This document shows, piece after piece, positions 1-8,557 of a DNA stretch of 64,000 nucleotides. The stretch comes from Terrimonas rubra (GTDB lineage: Bacteria > Bacteroidota > Bacteroidia > Chitinophagales > Chitinophagaceae), in NCBI RefSeq assembly GCF_042686025.1, contig NZ_JBHUOZ010000001.1, positions 1 to 64,000 on the forward strand, read 5' to 3'. The notes under the pieces were generated by a model. That model had not been told where the DNA came from and made no database searches. It saw only the letters and a list, made by a program, of their open reading frames with translations. The position numbers were made by a program, and so were the translations under genes. Each line of letters opens with the position of its first letter. The first letter of the stretch is position 1.

Positions 1-109
1 ATCAAAGGACAAAGTAGATGTTAAATCTGCGAGATTTTAGACCCTTCCGTCACACCTGTTTTTAAGAACTTTTTCCCTTTTTCTTAACCGCTTATCGCGA
101 TTGGGAGTG

Positions 110-139
110 CAAATGTAGAACTTTTTCTTACCCCACCAA
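110..139 (-). promoter_or_regulatory. Promoter for a gene left of the window
   Basis: Read on the minus strand, a TACATTTG box (117-110) matches the Bacteroidota -7 consensus TAnnTTTG. A TTG at 139-137 sits 19 nt upstream, matching the -33 element. Transcription would run leftward out of the window. No start codon was found in the first ~100 nt, so bases 1-105 are probably a 5' untranslated leader. Bases 140-455 are AT-rich and I see no convincing gene there. Confidence 0.5.
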
Positions 140-455
140 ATTTATTTGAAAAATATCTGAAAAAATTTCAAAAAATATTTTCTGCTACCCTACTCCTACG
201 CAAGGGAAAACGATAAAAAAACCGGTTTGTTTTAAGTAAAAATAAAAGCGAAAAAATACCGCGAAAACGAATACTGTAAAGGCTTGCAGCGGGTTCTTTT
301 TTGGTGATAACGGTACCACAATAACGAAGAAAAAAACACACCGTTTAATGGCTAAAAAAAAGTTAGAAAAATTTTTATTTTTTTTGAAAAAAAGAGTTGG
401 ACAATTATGGATAATGTCAAAACCAACATCATACATTGTTTAACAAACCCTGTTC

Positions 456-1106
456 ATGAAGAAGATTTTTTATTTTTCAGCATTTACCGTCCTCATCACC
501 CTGTCCGCTTTTATATTTTTGTCCTATACCCAACCCGGAAAACGCATCAAAGCATTGTACCTGCCCAAGGCTGCTATTTCACAGGTTAAGGCGACTCCTG
601 TAATGGACGATAAGTTATTGCAGAAAATAGCCGATGCCAAAACATTTACCGCTAACAAAGCCTATAATACCACCACCGCTTTCCTGATTGACATGAGCCT
701 GCCATCCGGCAATAACCGTTTTATGGTGATTGACCTGCAAAAAGATTCCCTGCTGAAGAGCGCCCCGGTAACCCATGGCCGCTGTAATGAAAACTGGCTG
801 GAGGGACGCAAGTATGGTAATACGGTTGGCTGTGGCTGTACCTCCCTGGGCAAGTATAAGATCGGCAATTCCTACCAGGGGCGTTTTGGACTGGCCTATA
901 AACTCCACGGGCTGGAACAAACCAATAATAAAGCCTTTGAACGTTTTGTGGTATTACATGCGCATGAATGTGTACCGGATAAAGCCGTAGCCGAAGACAT
1001 CTGCCAGAGCGATGGCTGTCCCACTGTATCGCCCGGGTTTTTACAATATCTGAAAACGGTTATTAACGGGAGTAAGCAACCGGTATTGTTATGGATTTAT
1101 GAGTAA
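456..1106 (+). CDS. Murein L,D-transpeptidase catalytic domain protein
   Basis: Predicted periplasmic cell-wall enzyme of the YkuD_2-like L,D-transpeptidase family. The 216 residues begin with a hydrophobic signal or anchor (about 4-24). The conserved C-terminal block is visible: HAHE at about 168-171 and the SDGCPTVSP motif at 185-193, where Cys188 would be the acyl-enzyme nucleophile. A GCGCT stretch near residue 125 and the length are usual for this group. L,D-transpeptidases form 3-3 cross-links or attach proteins to peptidoglycan; which of these it does cannot be read from sequence. It is monocistronic and followed by a heptamer repeat tract. The ATG at 456 starts right at the hydrophobic segment. 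Confidence 0.8.
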   Translation: MKKIFYFSAFTVLITLSAFIFLSYTQPGKRIKALYLPKAAISQVKATPVMDDKLLQKIADAKTFTANKAYNTTTAFLIDMSLPSGNNRFMVIDLQKDSLLKSAPVTHGRCNENWLEGRKYGNTVGCGCTSLGKYKIGNSYQGRFGLAYKLHGLEQTNNKAFERFVVLHAHECVPDKAVAEDICQSDGCPTVSPGFLQYLKTVINGSKQPVLLWIYE

Positions 1107-1111
1107 GAGGG

Positions 1112-1146
1112 AGTTCATGGTTAATAGTTCATGGTTGATAGTTGTT
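1112..1146. repeat. Phased heptamer repeat tract (5 units)
   Basis: Five contiguous degenerate 7-nt units follow the L,D-transpeptidase stop codon. They alternate agttcat and ggttaat/ggttgat and end in agttgtt. Similar heptamer tracts occur in other intergenic regions of this window. Confidence 0.7.
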
Positions 1147-1241
1147 ATCCGTATTACATGGCTTAAAATTCTTAAGCCCGGTAATAACAGGTTTTAAAGT
1201 ACAAGGCTCCGCTTATTAGTAAAGTTTCTACTCAGCCTTGA

Positions 1242-1949
1242 TTATTTAAACAAAGATTTCCAAAATCCTTTTTTAGTTTCAACTAAAGAGCCATTATAAA
1301 CCTTCTTTTCCAATATTTTATTATTAATTGTTTTTAAGGTTTCCCGTATTTTTTCCTTTATAGGTTCGTGCTGATAAAAATCTCCTAAAACTGAAACACA
1401 TTTTTGTCTGACAAATATGTTTTCATCTTCTAAAAATTGATAAATGTCTTCAACTTTTTCATACGGTGTTAGTACCATTATAGTTGAGGCTAAAAGTTCA
1501 TACCTGTCATTCGAATTTCTTTTGTCTTCAAGTTCCTGATGTAGCGTACCAATAATTGAATGTTCGTATGCTGTGGTAGCGTTTTGGGATGGATAATCAA
1601 AGTTATTTCTAAAGTCTTCCCAATCATTATCCCTCGTTATAAATCCGTTTTCTATATTTTTTATTAAACTATTGAGGTCTTTAAATTTGGGAGTGAAGTC
1701 TAAATTGTGGTGTTGCATTAAAGCAATTTTATTCAATAATGGCTTTTCCATATAGACACCTATAAAATCACTTTCATCATTTGTAATAACCGGGAAAAGT
1801 TCAATACCAAGTTGATAGTTTTCAAGCCATTCTTTTGTTTCCGCAATCTCATCATCAGCGAGCAATCGAAACCCTTTTTGACCTAATAAACTTTTAAGTT
1901 TACCTGGATCAATATTAAATTCTGATAAAACGTCTTCGATTTTTTTCAT
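1242..1949 (-). CDS. Hypothetical protein, helical C-terminal half
   Basis: I do not recognise the family. The protein has 235 residues, no signal peptide and no membrane segment, and is rich in Lys, Asp, Glu and Asn. Residues about 145-215 look like consecutive amphipathic helices with a HEAT-repeat flavour (a segment reading FVRQKCVSVLGDFY near 180). The C-terminus is a short basic, aromatic tail (KKGFWKSLFK). The ATG at 1949 is followed by a normal soluble N-terminus. It is isolated from its neighbours, with more AT-rich codons than the adjacent isoprenoid genes. Bacterial immunity-type proteins of similar size exist, but nothing here proves that role. Confidence 0.6.
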   Translation of the reverse strand: MKKIEDVLSEFNIDPGKLKSLLGQKGFRLLADDEIAETKEWLENYQLGIELFPVITNDESDFIGVYMEKPLLNKIALMQHHNLDFTPKFKDLNSLIKNIENGFITRDNDWEDFRNNFDYPSQNATTAYEHSIIGTLHQELEDKRNSNDRYELLASTIMVLTPYEKVEDIYQFLEDENIFVRQKCVSVLGDFYQHEPIKEKIRETLKTINNKILEKKVYNGSLVETKKGFWKSLFK

Positions 1950-2031
1950 TTAATAGATACTGTTTTAAAATGTTTGCCGCTAACGAGCAAGACTTAGTGA
2001 TGAAGGACCTTAATAGCGGAATGCGAAAGCC

Positions 2032-2790
2032 TTATACCGTTACAGTGGTAACAGAATGCACCGCCGCGCTCATTTCTTTAATGAGGGAGTGATCTTTTTC
2101 AATGGCATTGCCTACTACGATCACATCGGCGCCGGCCTTGCAGTTCAGGTAGGCTTTTTCGGGCTCAATAATACCACCGCCAATGATCAGGGGCACATCA
2201 ATATGCTGTGCTACGGCCTGGATCATTTTTTCGGGAATGGGTTGTTGTGCCCCGCTGCCCGCATCCATGTAAATAAGCTTCATGCCCAGCATTTCGCCGG
2301 CCATAGCAGTACACATGGCTATTTCGCCTTTATTGGCAGGTATAGGACTGGCATTGCTGATATAAGACACCGTTGTAGGTGCGCCACCATCAATAACCAT
2401 ATAACCGGTAGGCATGATCTCTAAGCCGCTTTTTTTAACAAAGGGTGCAGAAACCACATGCTGACCGATCAGTAATTCGGGATTACGGCCGGAAATAAGG
2501 GATAAGTAAAGTAAGGCATCGGCATATTTGGATACCTGTGAAGGACTGCCCGGGAATAACACGACAGGGATATTACAGTTGCTTTTGATATGCTGTACAC
2601 AGTCGTCCAGGTGATCGGAGATGACAAGACTGCCACCTACCAGGAAATAATCCACACCGGCCTCTAAAGAAAGTTTGATCAACTGGTCCAAAACGGGTTT
2701 ATTGACCTTGTCGGGGTCAATAAGTACGGCAAAGGATTTTCGCCCCAGGCGTTTTTTTTCAGTAAGTGAAGAATATATCAGTGACTTCAT
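2032..2790 (-). CDS. Geranylgeranylglyceryl/heptaprenylglyceryl phosphate synthase family
   Basis: PcrB/GGGPS-family TIM-barrel prenyltransferase that joins a polyprenyl diphosphate to sn-glycerol-1-phosphate. The barrel signatures are visible: FAVLIDPDK near the N-terminus (first strand, Mg/diphosphate region), FLVGGS, an ITAPGG-like loop, YMDAGSGA, and the phosphate-binding LIIGGGI and VVGNAIE loops at the C-terminus. I chose the ATG at 2790 (252 residues); an upstream ATG at 2814 would add eight residues not needed by the fold. The gene is followed on the other side of a heptamer tract by dxs, another isoprenoid gene in the same direction. Bacterial GGGPS of Bacteroidota are known, but their lipid role is unclear; prenyl chain length cannot be inferred here. 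Confidence 0.85.
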   Translation of the reverse strand: MKSLIYSSLTEKKRLGRKSFAVLIDPDKVNKPVLDQLIKLSLEAGVDYFLVGGSLVISDHLDDCVQHIKSNCNIPVVLFPGSPSQVSKYADALLYLSLISGRNPELLIGQHVVSAPFVKKSGLEIMPTGYMVIDGGAPTTVSYISNASPIPANKGEIAMCTAMAGEMLGMKLIYMDAGSGAQQPIPEKMIQAVAQHIDVPLIIGGGIIEPEKAYLNCKAGADVIVVGNAIEKDHSLIKEMSAAVHSVTTVTV

Positions 2791-2900
2791 CCGGTACCGG
2801 TTGATTGGTTGCAAAAAAACGAAAACTTTTTGATTTCCATTGCTTTCTGTTTAAAAAGAAACGAAAACAGTGGAAAATAACTGGTGAAGAGGGGGATGGG

Positions 2901-2935
2901 TAATTGATAATTAACAATTAGTAATTAAGAATTAT
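2901..2935. repeat. Phased heptamer repeat tract (5 units)
   Basis: Five contiguous AT-rich 7-nt units (taattga, taattaa, caattag, taattaa, gaattat) lie between dxs and the GGGPS gene. They are in the same phase throughout and belong to the same class as the other heptamer tracts. Confidence 0.7.
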
Positions 2936-2975
2936 CAAACAAAAGCTGCAATTAACACCACAGCCTGTAATATAA

Positions 2976-3020
2976 AAATACCCGGCAACCGGATACCAAA
3001 GCTCCGATTACCGGGTATTT
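2976..3020 (-). terminator. dxs: Rho-independent terminator of dxs
   Basis: A 10-bp stem (AAATACCCGG with CCGGGTATTT) lies just downstream of the dxs stop on the minus strand and is followed by a short U-rich run. The loop is long (25 nt) and contains an additional inner CGG/CCG pairing. Confidence 0.6.
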
Positions 3021-3030
3021 GACTATCTTT

Positions 3031-4989
3031 TTATGACAACACCGGTGGTGTGGCAATAATATTATTCCCGGAAGGAATAGCAGCTACCTGCATTACCCCG
3101 TAGATTGCCTGGGCAATAGCGGCAGCATCGTAACCACATTCCTGGTGCAGTTCTTTGGGTGTACCATGCTCCACCAGCCTGTCGGGAATACCTAATATTT
3201 TTACATCGTTCTTATAACCATGTTTTGCCATGAATTCCAGTATAGCACTGCCAAAGCCACCTTCCACCGTACCATCTTCCACGGTAATAAGCTTTGGATA
3301 TTGCTGGCAAGCTTCGTGCAACAATACTTCATCCAACGGTTTGGCAAAACGCATATCATAATGACCAGGTGTAATGCCCGCTGCTTTTACCTCGCGGATA
3401 GCCGCTGCAGCAAAGTTACCGGGATGACCGAAGGATAAGATAGCAACATCTTTACCCTCTTTTAACTTACGGCCCGTGCCTACCTGTATTTCCTCCATCG
3501 GCGTTTGCCATTCCGGCATCATGCCTTCGCCACGTGGGTAACGGATGACAAAAGGAAGCTGGTTGCTTTCCAGCTGTGCCGTATACATCAGGTTACGCAG
3601 TTCACTTTCGTTCATCGGTGAACTGATGATCATATTGGGAATACAACGGAAGTAAGCAATATCATAACAACCATGGTGCGTAGGACCATCATCACCCACC
3701 AAACCCGCACGGTCAAGGCATAATATTACCGGGAGTTTTTGAATGGCTATATCATGCACTACCTGGTCGTAAGCACGCTGCATAAAGGAAGAGTAAATAT
3801 TACAGTATACCCTTAACCCCTGTGTAGCCATACCGGCGCTTAAGGTAGCAGCATGTTGCTCACAAATACCCACATCAATAGCACGGTCAGGCATTTTTTC
3901 CATCATGAATTTGAGGGAGGAGCCTGAAGGCATGGCCGGCGTTACGCCAAATATTTTTTCATTTTTTTCGGCCAGCTCAATAATGGTATGACCAAAAACA
4001 TCCTGGTATTTAGGAGGCTGCGGCGTATCAAATTTCTTCTTGAATATTTCACCGGTCACTTTATCAAACAAACCGGGAGCATGCCATTTGGTCTGGTCTT
4101 TTTCGGCCAGTGCATAGCCCTTACCTTTAGTGGTAATGATATGTAAAATTTTAGGACCGGGTATTTCACGCAGATCCTTTAAAGTATCTACCAGTTTAGC
4201 CAGGTTATGCCCGTCAATAGGACCGAAGTAACGGATCTTAAGGGCTTCAAATAAGTTGGCATTGCTGTTCACCATTCCTTTCAAACCCTCAGCCAGCTTA
4301 TGTCCCATGGCACGGGTAAAGTTTTTACCTACAGGCAGTTTACCCATCAGCTTCCACACATCATCCTTTACTTTATTGTAAGTGGGTGAAGTGGTAATAT
4401 CGGTCAGGTATTCTTTTAAAGCGCCTACATTAGGATCAATACCAATGCCGTTATCGTTTAAGATAATAAGCATATCCGTATTAGCCACACCGGCATGGTT
4501 CATAGCTTCAAAGGCCATACCGGCTGTCATTGATCCGTCACCAATTACGGCTACTACCTTACGGTCTTTTTCGCCTTTGTATTTAGCAGCAATGGACATA
4601 CCCAATGCGGCAGAAATAGAAGTGGATGAGTGTCCCACACCAAAAGTATCGTATTCACTTTCGCTGCGTTTGGGAAAGCCGCTCAGGCCTTTGTATTTAC
4701 GGTTGGTAGGAAAATTATCCCGGCGGCCGGTAAGGATTTTATGGCCGTAAGCCTGGTGGCCCACATCCCATACCAACTGGTCGTAAGGAGTATTGTACAC
4801 ATAGTGTAAGGCGGTGGTGAGTTCCACTACGCCAAGGCTGGCGCCAAAATGCCCGCCATGCACACTTACCACGTCAATAATGTACTGCCGCAGTTCATCA
4901 GCCAGCTGATGTAACTCTTCACGGGACAGTTTCTTAAGGTCGGTCGGCGAATCTATACGCTTCAATAATGGGCCAGGTTGAATTTCCAT
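3031..4989 (-). CDS. dxs: 1-deoxy-D-xylulose-5-phosphate synthase
   Basis: Cytosolic thiamine diphosphate enzyme that condenses pyruvate and glyceraldehyde-3-phosphate to DXP, the first step of the MEP isoprenoid pathway. Length (652) is normal. Visible signatures: the HxGGHFGASLG region near residue 45, the VWDVGHQAYGHKIL segment, the TPP/Mg motif GDGSMTAGMAFEAMNHAG starting near 150 and ending in NDN, FGPIDGHN near 260, and the transketolase-type EQHAATLSAGMA with catalytic Glu near 380. The C-terminal transketolase domain is complete. It is monocistronic with a terminator behind it. The preceding GGGPS-like gene suggests a loose isoprenoid neighbourhood but not an operon. Confidence 0.97.
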   Translation of the reverse strand: MEIQPGPLLKRIDSPTDLKKLSREELHQLADELRQYIIDVVSVHGGHFGASLGVVELTTALHYVYNTPYDQLVWDVGHQAYGHKILTGRRDNFPTNRKYKGLSGFPKRSESEYDTFGVGHSSTSISAALGMSIAAKYKGEKDRKVVAVIGDGSMTAGMAFEAMNHAGVANTDMLIILNDNGIGIDPNVGALKEYLTDITTSPTYNKVKDDVWKLMGKLPVGKNFTRAMGHKLAEGLKGMVNSNANLFEALKIRYFGPIDGHNLAKLVDTLKDLREIPGPKILHIITTKGKGYALAEKDQTKWHAPGLFDKVTGEIFKKKFDTPQPPKYQDVFGHTIIELAEKNEKIFGVTPAMPSGSSLKFMMEKMPDRAIDVGICEQHAATLSAGMATQGLRVYCNIYSSFMQRAYDQVVHDIAIQKLPVILCLDRAGLVGDDGPTHHGCYDIAYFRCIPNMIISSPMNESELRNLMYTAQLESNQLPFVIRYPRGEGMMPEWQTPMEEIQVGTGRKLKEGKDVAILSFGHPGNFAAAAIREVKAAGITPGHYDMRFAKPLDEVLLHEACQQYPKLITVEDGTVEGGFGSAILEFMAKHGYKNDVKILGIPDRLVEHGTPKELHQECGYDAAAIAQAIYGVMQVAAIPSGNNIIATPPVLS

Positions 4990-5148
4990 GCAGTTTCTTT
5001 AAACTAGCTGTAAAAGTAATATTTTATAGCGATGGGGCTAATAAAATTGACTTAAAATTCACAATTCCTGTGCAGGTACCCCTAAAAGGGGACTTATTAT
5101 GCCCTTTGTAAAATCAATTTTCCACTGGTACAGTAAAGTGTGCGAGTA

Positions 5149-6285
5149 ATGGTTCAAATGGCTACCTTTAGCTTTATGATTGGTGGTAACAGAAGATATT
5201 GGCTTTTCCAGGTTTTCGGATGGGGTACCGTCTTTTTAATGAACCTGTTCTTTGCCTGGTCCTACGACCGGCTGCGTACGTTTGACGACCGCATGATGTT
5301 TTTTGCCCGTTTTGGTATCCTGTTCATCCTGGGTATTGTTTTTACCCATGTAATGCGGATGGTGATACTGGAAATCAACCTGTTGCAAAAGAAGCTGGAA
5401 AAACAGATCTATGGATTCACCCTGCTGACCATTGTATTCTCCACCCTTTCCGCCCTGCTGTACATCGGGGCTTTGTACCGCTACAATTATTTATCGGCCA
5501 AAGAGATAGAAGCCATTAAAGAAAGCGGTTTTTTACTAACCTTACTGAGCAGTACCGTTAATATTTTTATTTTCTACGTTATCTGGAGCCTGATCTATTT
5601 CATGTACCATTATATTGCCAAAAGCCGGAAGCAGCAACTGGAAACCCTGCAGCTGGAAACCCTGGTAAAAGAATTAGAATTAAAGACCATCAAAGCACAT
5701 ATTAACCCCCATTTTATTTTTAACTCCCTCAACAGCATCAGGGCCCTGGTAGATGAGAACCCCCAGAAAGCCCGTAAAGCCATTACCGAGTTAAGTAATA
5801 TTTTACGCAGCAGTATCAATGTAGATAAATCGGAGACCGTGCCACTGGAGAAAGAGCTGGCTATTGTTAAGGATTACCTGGCACTGGAGAATATGCGTTT
5901 TGAAGACCGTCTTCGTGTAGAGTACCAGATTGATGAAGACACCCTGGACCAGCCTGTACCACCCATGATGTTACAGACCCTGGTAGAGAATGCGGTTAAA
6001 CACGGCATCAGCAAACAGATCGAAGGTGGCGTTATCAGGGTAACATCGGAGTTTGATAGTAAGGGAAGCCACCAACTGGTGGTATTAAATACAGGGCAGT
6101 TTGAAGGCAAGATCACTCCTGCCAAGGACCCGCTGGACCCCTTAAGCCAGGGCTTTGGTTTATCGAGCACCAACGACAGGTTACATTTTTTATACGGCAC
6201 CAAAGGAAAGTTTGAAATAAAACAGGTAGCCGATAATCTTGTAGAAGCACGTATTTCTATTCCCGCCAGTCAGCTGGCCCTTTAA
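5149..6285 (+). CDS. LytS-type sensor histidine kinase
   Basis: Membrane sensor kinase of the LytS/YehU-like His_kinase family (PF06580). The N-terminal half (about 10-160) has about four hydrophobic segments. It is followed by a coiled stretch with an LQLETL repeat and the kinase core: the phosphoacceptor His lies in IKAHINPHFIFNSLNSI, the N-box is LVENAVKHG, and a glycine-rich GFGLSSTNDRL closes the ATP site. ATGs at 5149, 5158 and 5173 and a GTG at 5140 are all possible; 5149 is chosen arbitrarily among them. The response regulator lies 81 nt downstream, so the two probably form a two-component pair. The signal is unknown. Confidence 0.9.
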   Translation: MVQMATFSFMIGGNRRYWLFQVFGWGTVFLMNLFFAWSYDRLRTFDDRMMFFARFGILFILGIVFTHVMRMVILEINLLQKKLEKQIYGFTLLTIVFSTLSALLYIGALYRYNYLSAKEIEAIKESGFLLTLLSSTVNIFIFYVIWSLIYFMYHYIAKSRKQQLETLQLETLVKELELKTIKAHINPHFIFNSLNSIRALVDENPQKARKAITELSNILRSSINVDKSETVPLEKELAIVKDYLALENMRFEDRLRVEYQIDEDTLDQPVPPMMLQTLVENAVKHGISKQIEGGVIRVTSEFDSKGSHQLVVLNTGQFEGKITPAKDPLDPLSQGFGLSSTNDRLHFLYGTKGKFEIKQVADNLVEARISIPASQLAL

Positions 6286-6366
6286 TTGTAGTTCTGCTTA
6301 TTCACGACGCATGGCCCTTAGCCACGCTCTGAGCATATAAAACAAATTTTAATTATCTTACAACGC

Positions 6367-7095
6367 ATGAAAGCAATACTTATTGATGACGAAAGATTGG
6401 CAAGAGCCGAGTTAAGAAAATTATTACAGGAGTTCCCTGAAATACAAATATTAGACGAGGCTGCCAACGCCCAGGAAGGCATTGAAAAGATAGAAACCCT
6501 GCAGCCTGATGTTATTTTCCTGGATATTCAAATGCCCGGCAAAACCGGTTTTGATATGCTGTCAGAGCTGGAAAGAGCGCCACATGTAATCTTTACCACC
6601 GCTTATGATGAGTTTGCCTTAAAAGCATTTGAAGTAAATGCACTGGATTACCTGTTAAAACCCATCGAACCCAAACGCCTGGCCGATGCCGTGCACAAAT
6701 TAAAGGCGGAAGCTTTTAAAGAAGGCAAGACCGATGAAGAGTTTGTGAATAATAGTTTACTCACCGAAAACGACCAGGTATTTGTAAAAGATGGTGAACG
6801 TTGCTGGTTTGTGAAATTAAGTGAGATCAGGTTGTTTGAAAGTGTGGGCAATTACGCAAAAGTGTTTTTTGGCCCCAACAAACCGCTTATTTTAAAATCG
6901 CTGAATGCACTGGAAGAAAGGCTGGATGAAAAAACCTTTTTCAGGGCCAACCGTAAACATATTGTTAACCTGCGTATGATCGATAAAATTGAATCTTACT
7001 TCAACGGCGGTTTATTACTGGAATTGAAAGGCGGCGAGAAGATTGAAGTAAGCCGCAGGCAAACAGTGAAGTTTAAGGAGATGATGAGCTTTTAG
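6367..7095 (+). CDS. LytTR-family response regulator
   Basis: Partner of the LytS-type kinase upstream. Residues 1-120 are a receiver domain with acidic pocket DDE at 8-10, phosphoacceptor Asp in VIFLDIQMPG (about residue 54), Thr in VIFTTAYDEFAL and Lys in YLLKPIEP. Residues 140-242 form a LytTR DNA-binding domain with FVKDGERCWFV, GNYAKVFF and the typical FFRANRKHIVNL and RRQTVKFKEMM segments. It should bind imperfect direct repeats at target promoters. Followed by a weakly phased AT-rich repeat (7096-7123). Confidence 0.93.
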   Translation: MKAILIDDERLARAELRKLLQEFPEIQILDEAANAQEGIEKIETLQPDVIFLDIQMPGKTGFDMLSELERAPHVIFTTAYDEFALKAFEVNALDYLLKPIEPKRLADAVHKLKAEAFKEGKTDEEFVNNSLLTENDQVFVKDGERCWFVKLSEIRLFESVGNYAKVFFGPNKPLILKSLNALEERLDEKTFFRANRKHIVNLRMIDKIESYFNGGLLLELKGGEKIEVSRRQTVKFKEMMSF

Positions 7096-7262
7096 GCAAT
7101 TAGATAATTTGGAAATTTGGTAATGTATTTTACACAAACATACTTAACCAGATTATTACGCAACAGACAGCATACACTATAACCTCACTCTCTTTGGGAG
7201 CGGACACTTAGCTCTCCGGAATTATAACACATAAAACAACACATATCACAACTTAAGATTGT

Positions 7263-8555
7263 ATGAAGCAATTAACCCGTTATGTAACGATGGCCGCTAT
7301 TGGGGCCGGCATTTCTTTGTCGGCATTCAGCCAGCAGGTGGATAAGATCATTAATGTAAAGGAGACCAAACGTATCATCAGCTTCCTGGCATCGGATGAG
7401 ATGAAAGGCCGTAAAACCTTTAGCCCGGAAATTGATAAGGCGGCTGATTTTATAGCTGCTGAATTTAAGAAAGCCGGCTTACAGAGCATGGAGAAAAATG
7501 GCGGCTACCTGCAAAGCTTTGCCATGGTAAGCCCTAAACAAAAAGAAGCCAGTGCTACTATTAATGGCGCTGCCTTTGACGTAAAAAATGTTATTTTCCT
7601 GAGCACGCAGACCAGCCTCACGCTTAACCAGGGTTCGGGTTATAAATCAGTTTCCGTTAATAAAGGAGACAACCTGTTCAGTGTAGTTTCAGGTTATGCA
7701 GGATCAAAAGAAAATCTTATTGTATGGATCGATACCTCCTTCAGTAAAATGTTCCCACGCTTAAGTGGTCTTAAGCGCATGATGTTTAAAGCTGACAACA
7801 ATATCATCCTGGTATTAGGCAGCAAGGCCGATACTTACAGCTTTACCTTATCCCAGGATGCGGAAGAGAGGAAACTGGCCAATGTGGTTGGATATCTGCC
7901 CGGCAAATCTAAAAAAGATGAATTTGTGATCTTCTCCGGTCATTACGACCATATTGGTATTGGTAAAGTACAGAACGGGGACTCTATTTACAATGGCGCC
8001 AATGATGATGCAGCCGGCATTACTGCCGTTATATTGCTGGCCAAGTATTTTAAAGCATTGAATAATAATGAGCGCTCTATTATTTTTGCCGCCTTTACTG
8101 CGGAGGAGATCGGTGGTTATGGCTCCCGTTATTTTTCACAACAGTTAGACCCTGCCAAAGTGATGGCCATGAGCAATATCGAGATGATCGGCACCGATAG
8201 CAAATGGGGTAAGAACAGCGCCTATATTACCGGTTATGAAAAAACCGATATGGGTAAAATATTACAGGAAAATTTAAAAGGCACGGGCTTTACCTTTCAC
8301 CCCGATCCCTATACCGACCAACAGTTATTTTACCGTTCGGACAACGCTACCCTTGCCCGCTTAGGGGTGCCTGCTCATACCATTTCTACCTCTAAAATGG
8401 ACAGCGAGCCACATTACCACCAGGCCAGTGATCATGTGGAAACACTTGACCTGGATAATATGGCCATGATCATTAAATCCATTGCCATTAGTGCCAAAAG
8501 CATTATCAGCGGCAAGGACACACCTTCACGTGTTAATGTGGATGAATTAAGATAA
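7263..8555 (+). CDS. Secreted M28-family zinc aminopeptidase (copy 1)
   Basis: Exported peptidase of family M28. It starts with a signal peptide (residues 1-23, ending AFSQQ). Di-zinc ligands follow the M28 order: FSGHYDHIG (His, Asp), NGANDDAAGI (bridging Asp), FTAEEIGGYGS (catalytic Glu-Glu), NIEMIGTDS, and a C-terminal His in SEPHYHQASDH. About 90 residues between the prodomain-like start and the catalytic core are variable. It is followed after 2 nt by a paralogue of almost identical length, so the two are probably co-transcribed and arose by tandem duplication. Substrate is unknown. Confidence 0.9.
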   Translation: MKQLTRYVTMAAIGAGISLSAFSQQVDKIINVKETKRIISFLASDEMKGRKTFSPEIDKAADFIAAEFKKAGLQSMEKNGGYLQSFAMVSPKQKEASATINGAAFDVKNVIFLSTQTSLTLNQGSGYKSVSVNKGDNLFSVVSGYAGSKENLIVWIDTSFSKMFPRLSGLKRMMFKADNNIILVLGSKADTYSFTLSQDAEERKLANVVGYLPGKSKKDEFVIFSGHYDHIGIGKVQNGDSIYNGANDDAAGITAVILLAKYFKALNNNERSIIFAAFTAEEIGGYGSRYFSQQLDPAKVMAMSNIEMIGTDSKWGKNSAYITGYEKTDMGKILQENLKGTGFTFHPDPYTDQQLFYRSDNATLARLGVPAHTISTSKMDSEPHYHQASDHVETLDLDNMAMIIKSIAISAKSIISGKDTPSRVNVDELR

Positions 8556-8557
8556 AC

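Noticed and set aside
185..436. 83-codon minus-strand ORF near the left edge
   Set aside because: Phe-rich translation of an AT-rich intergenic stretch, no coding signature.
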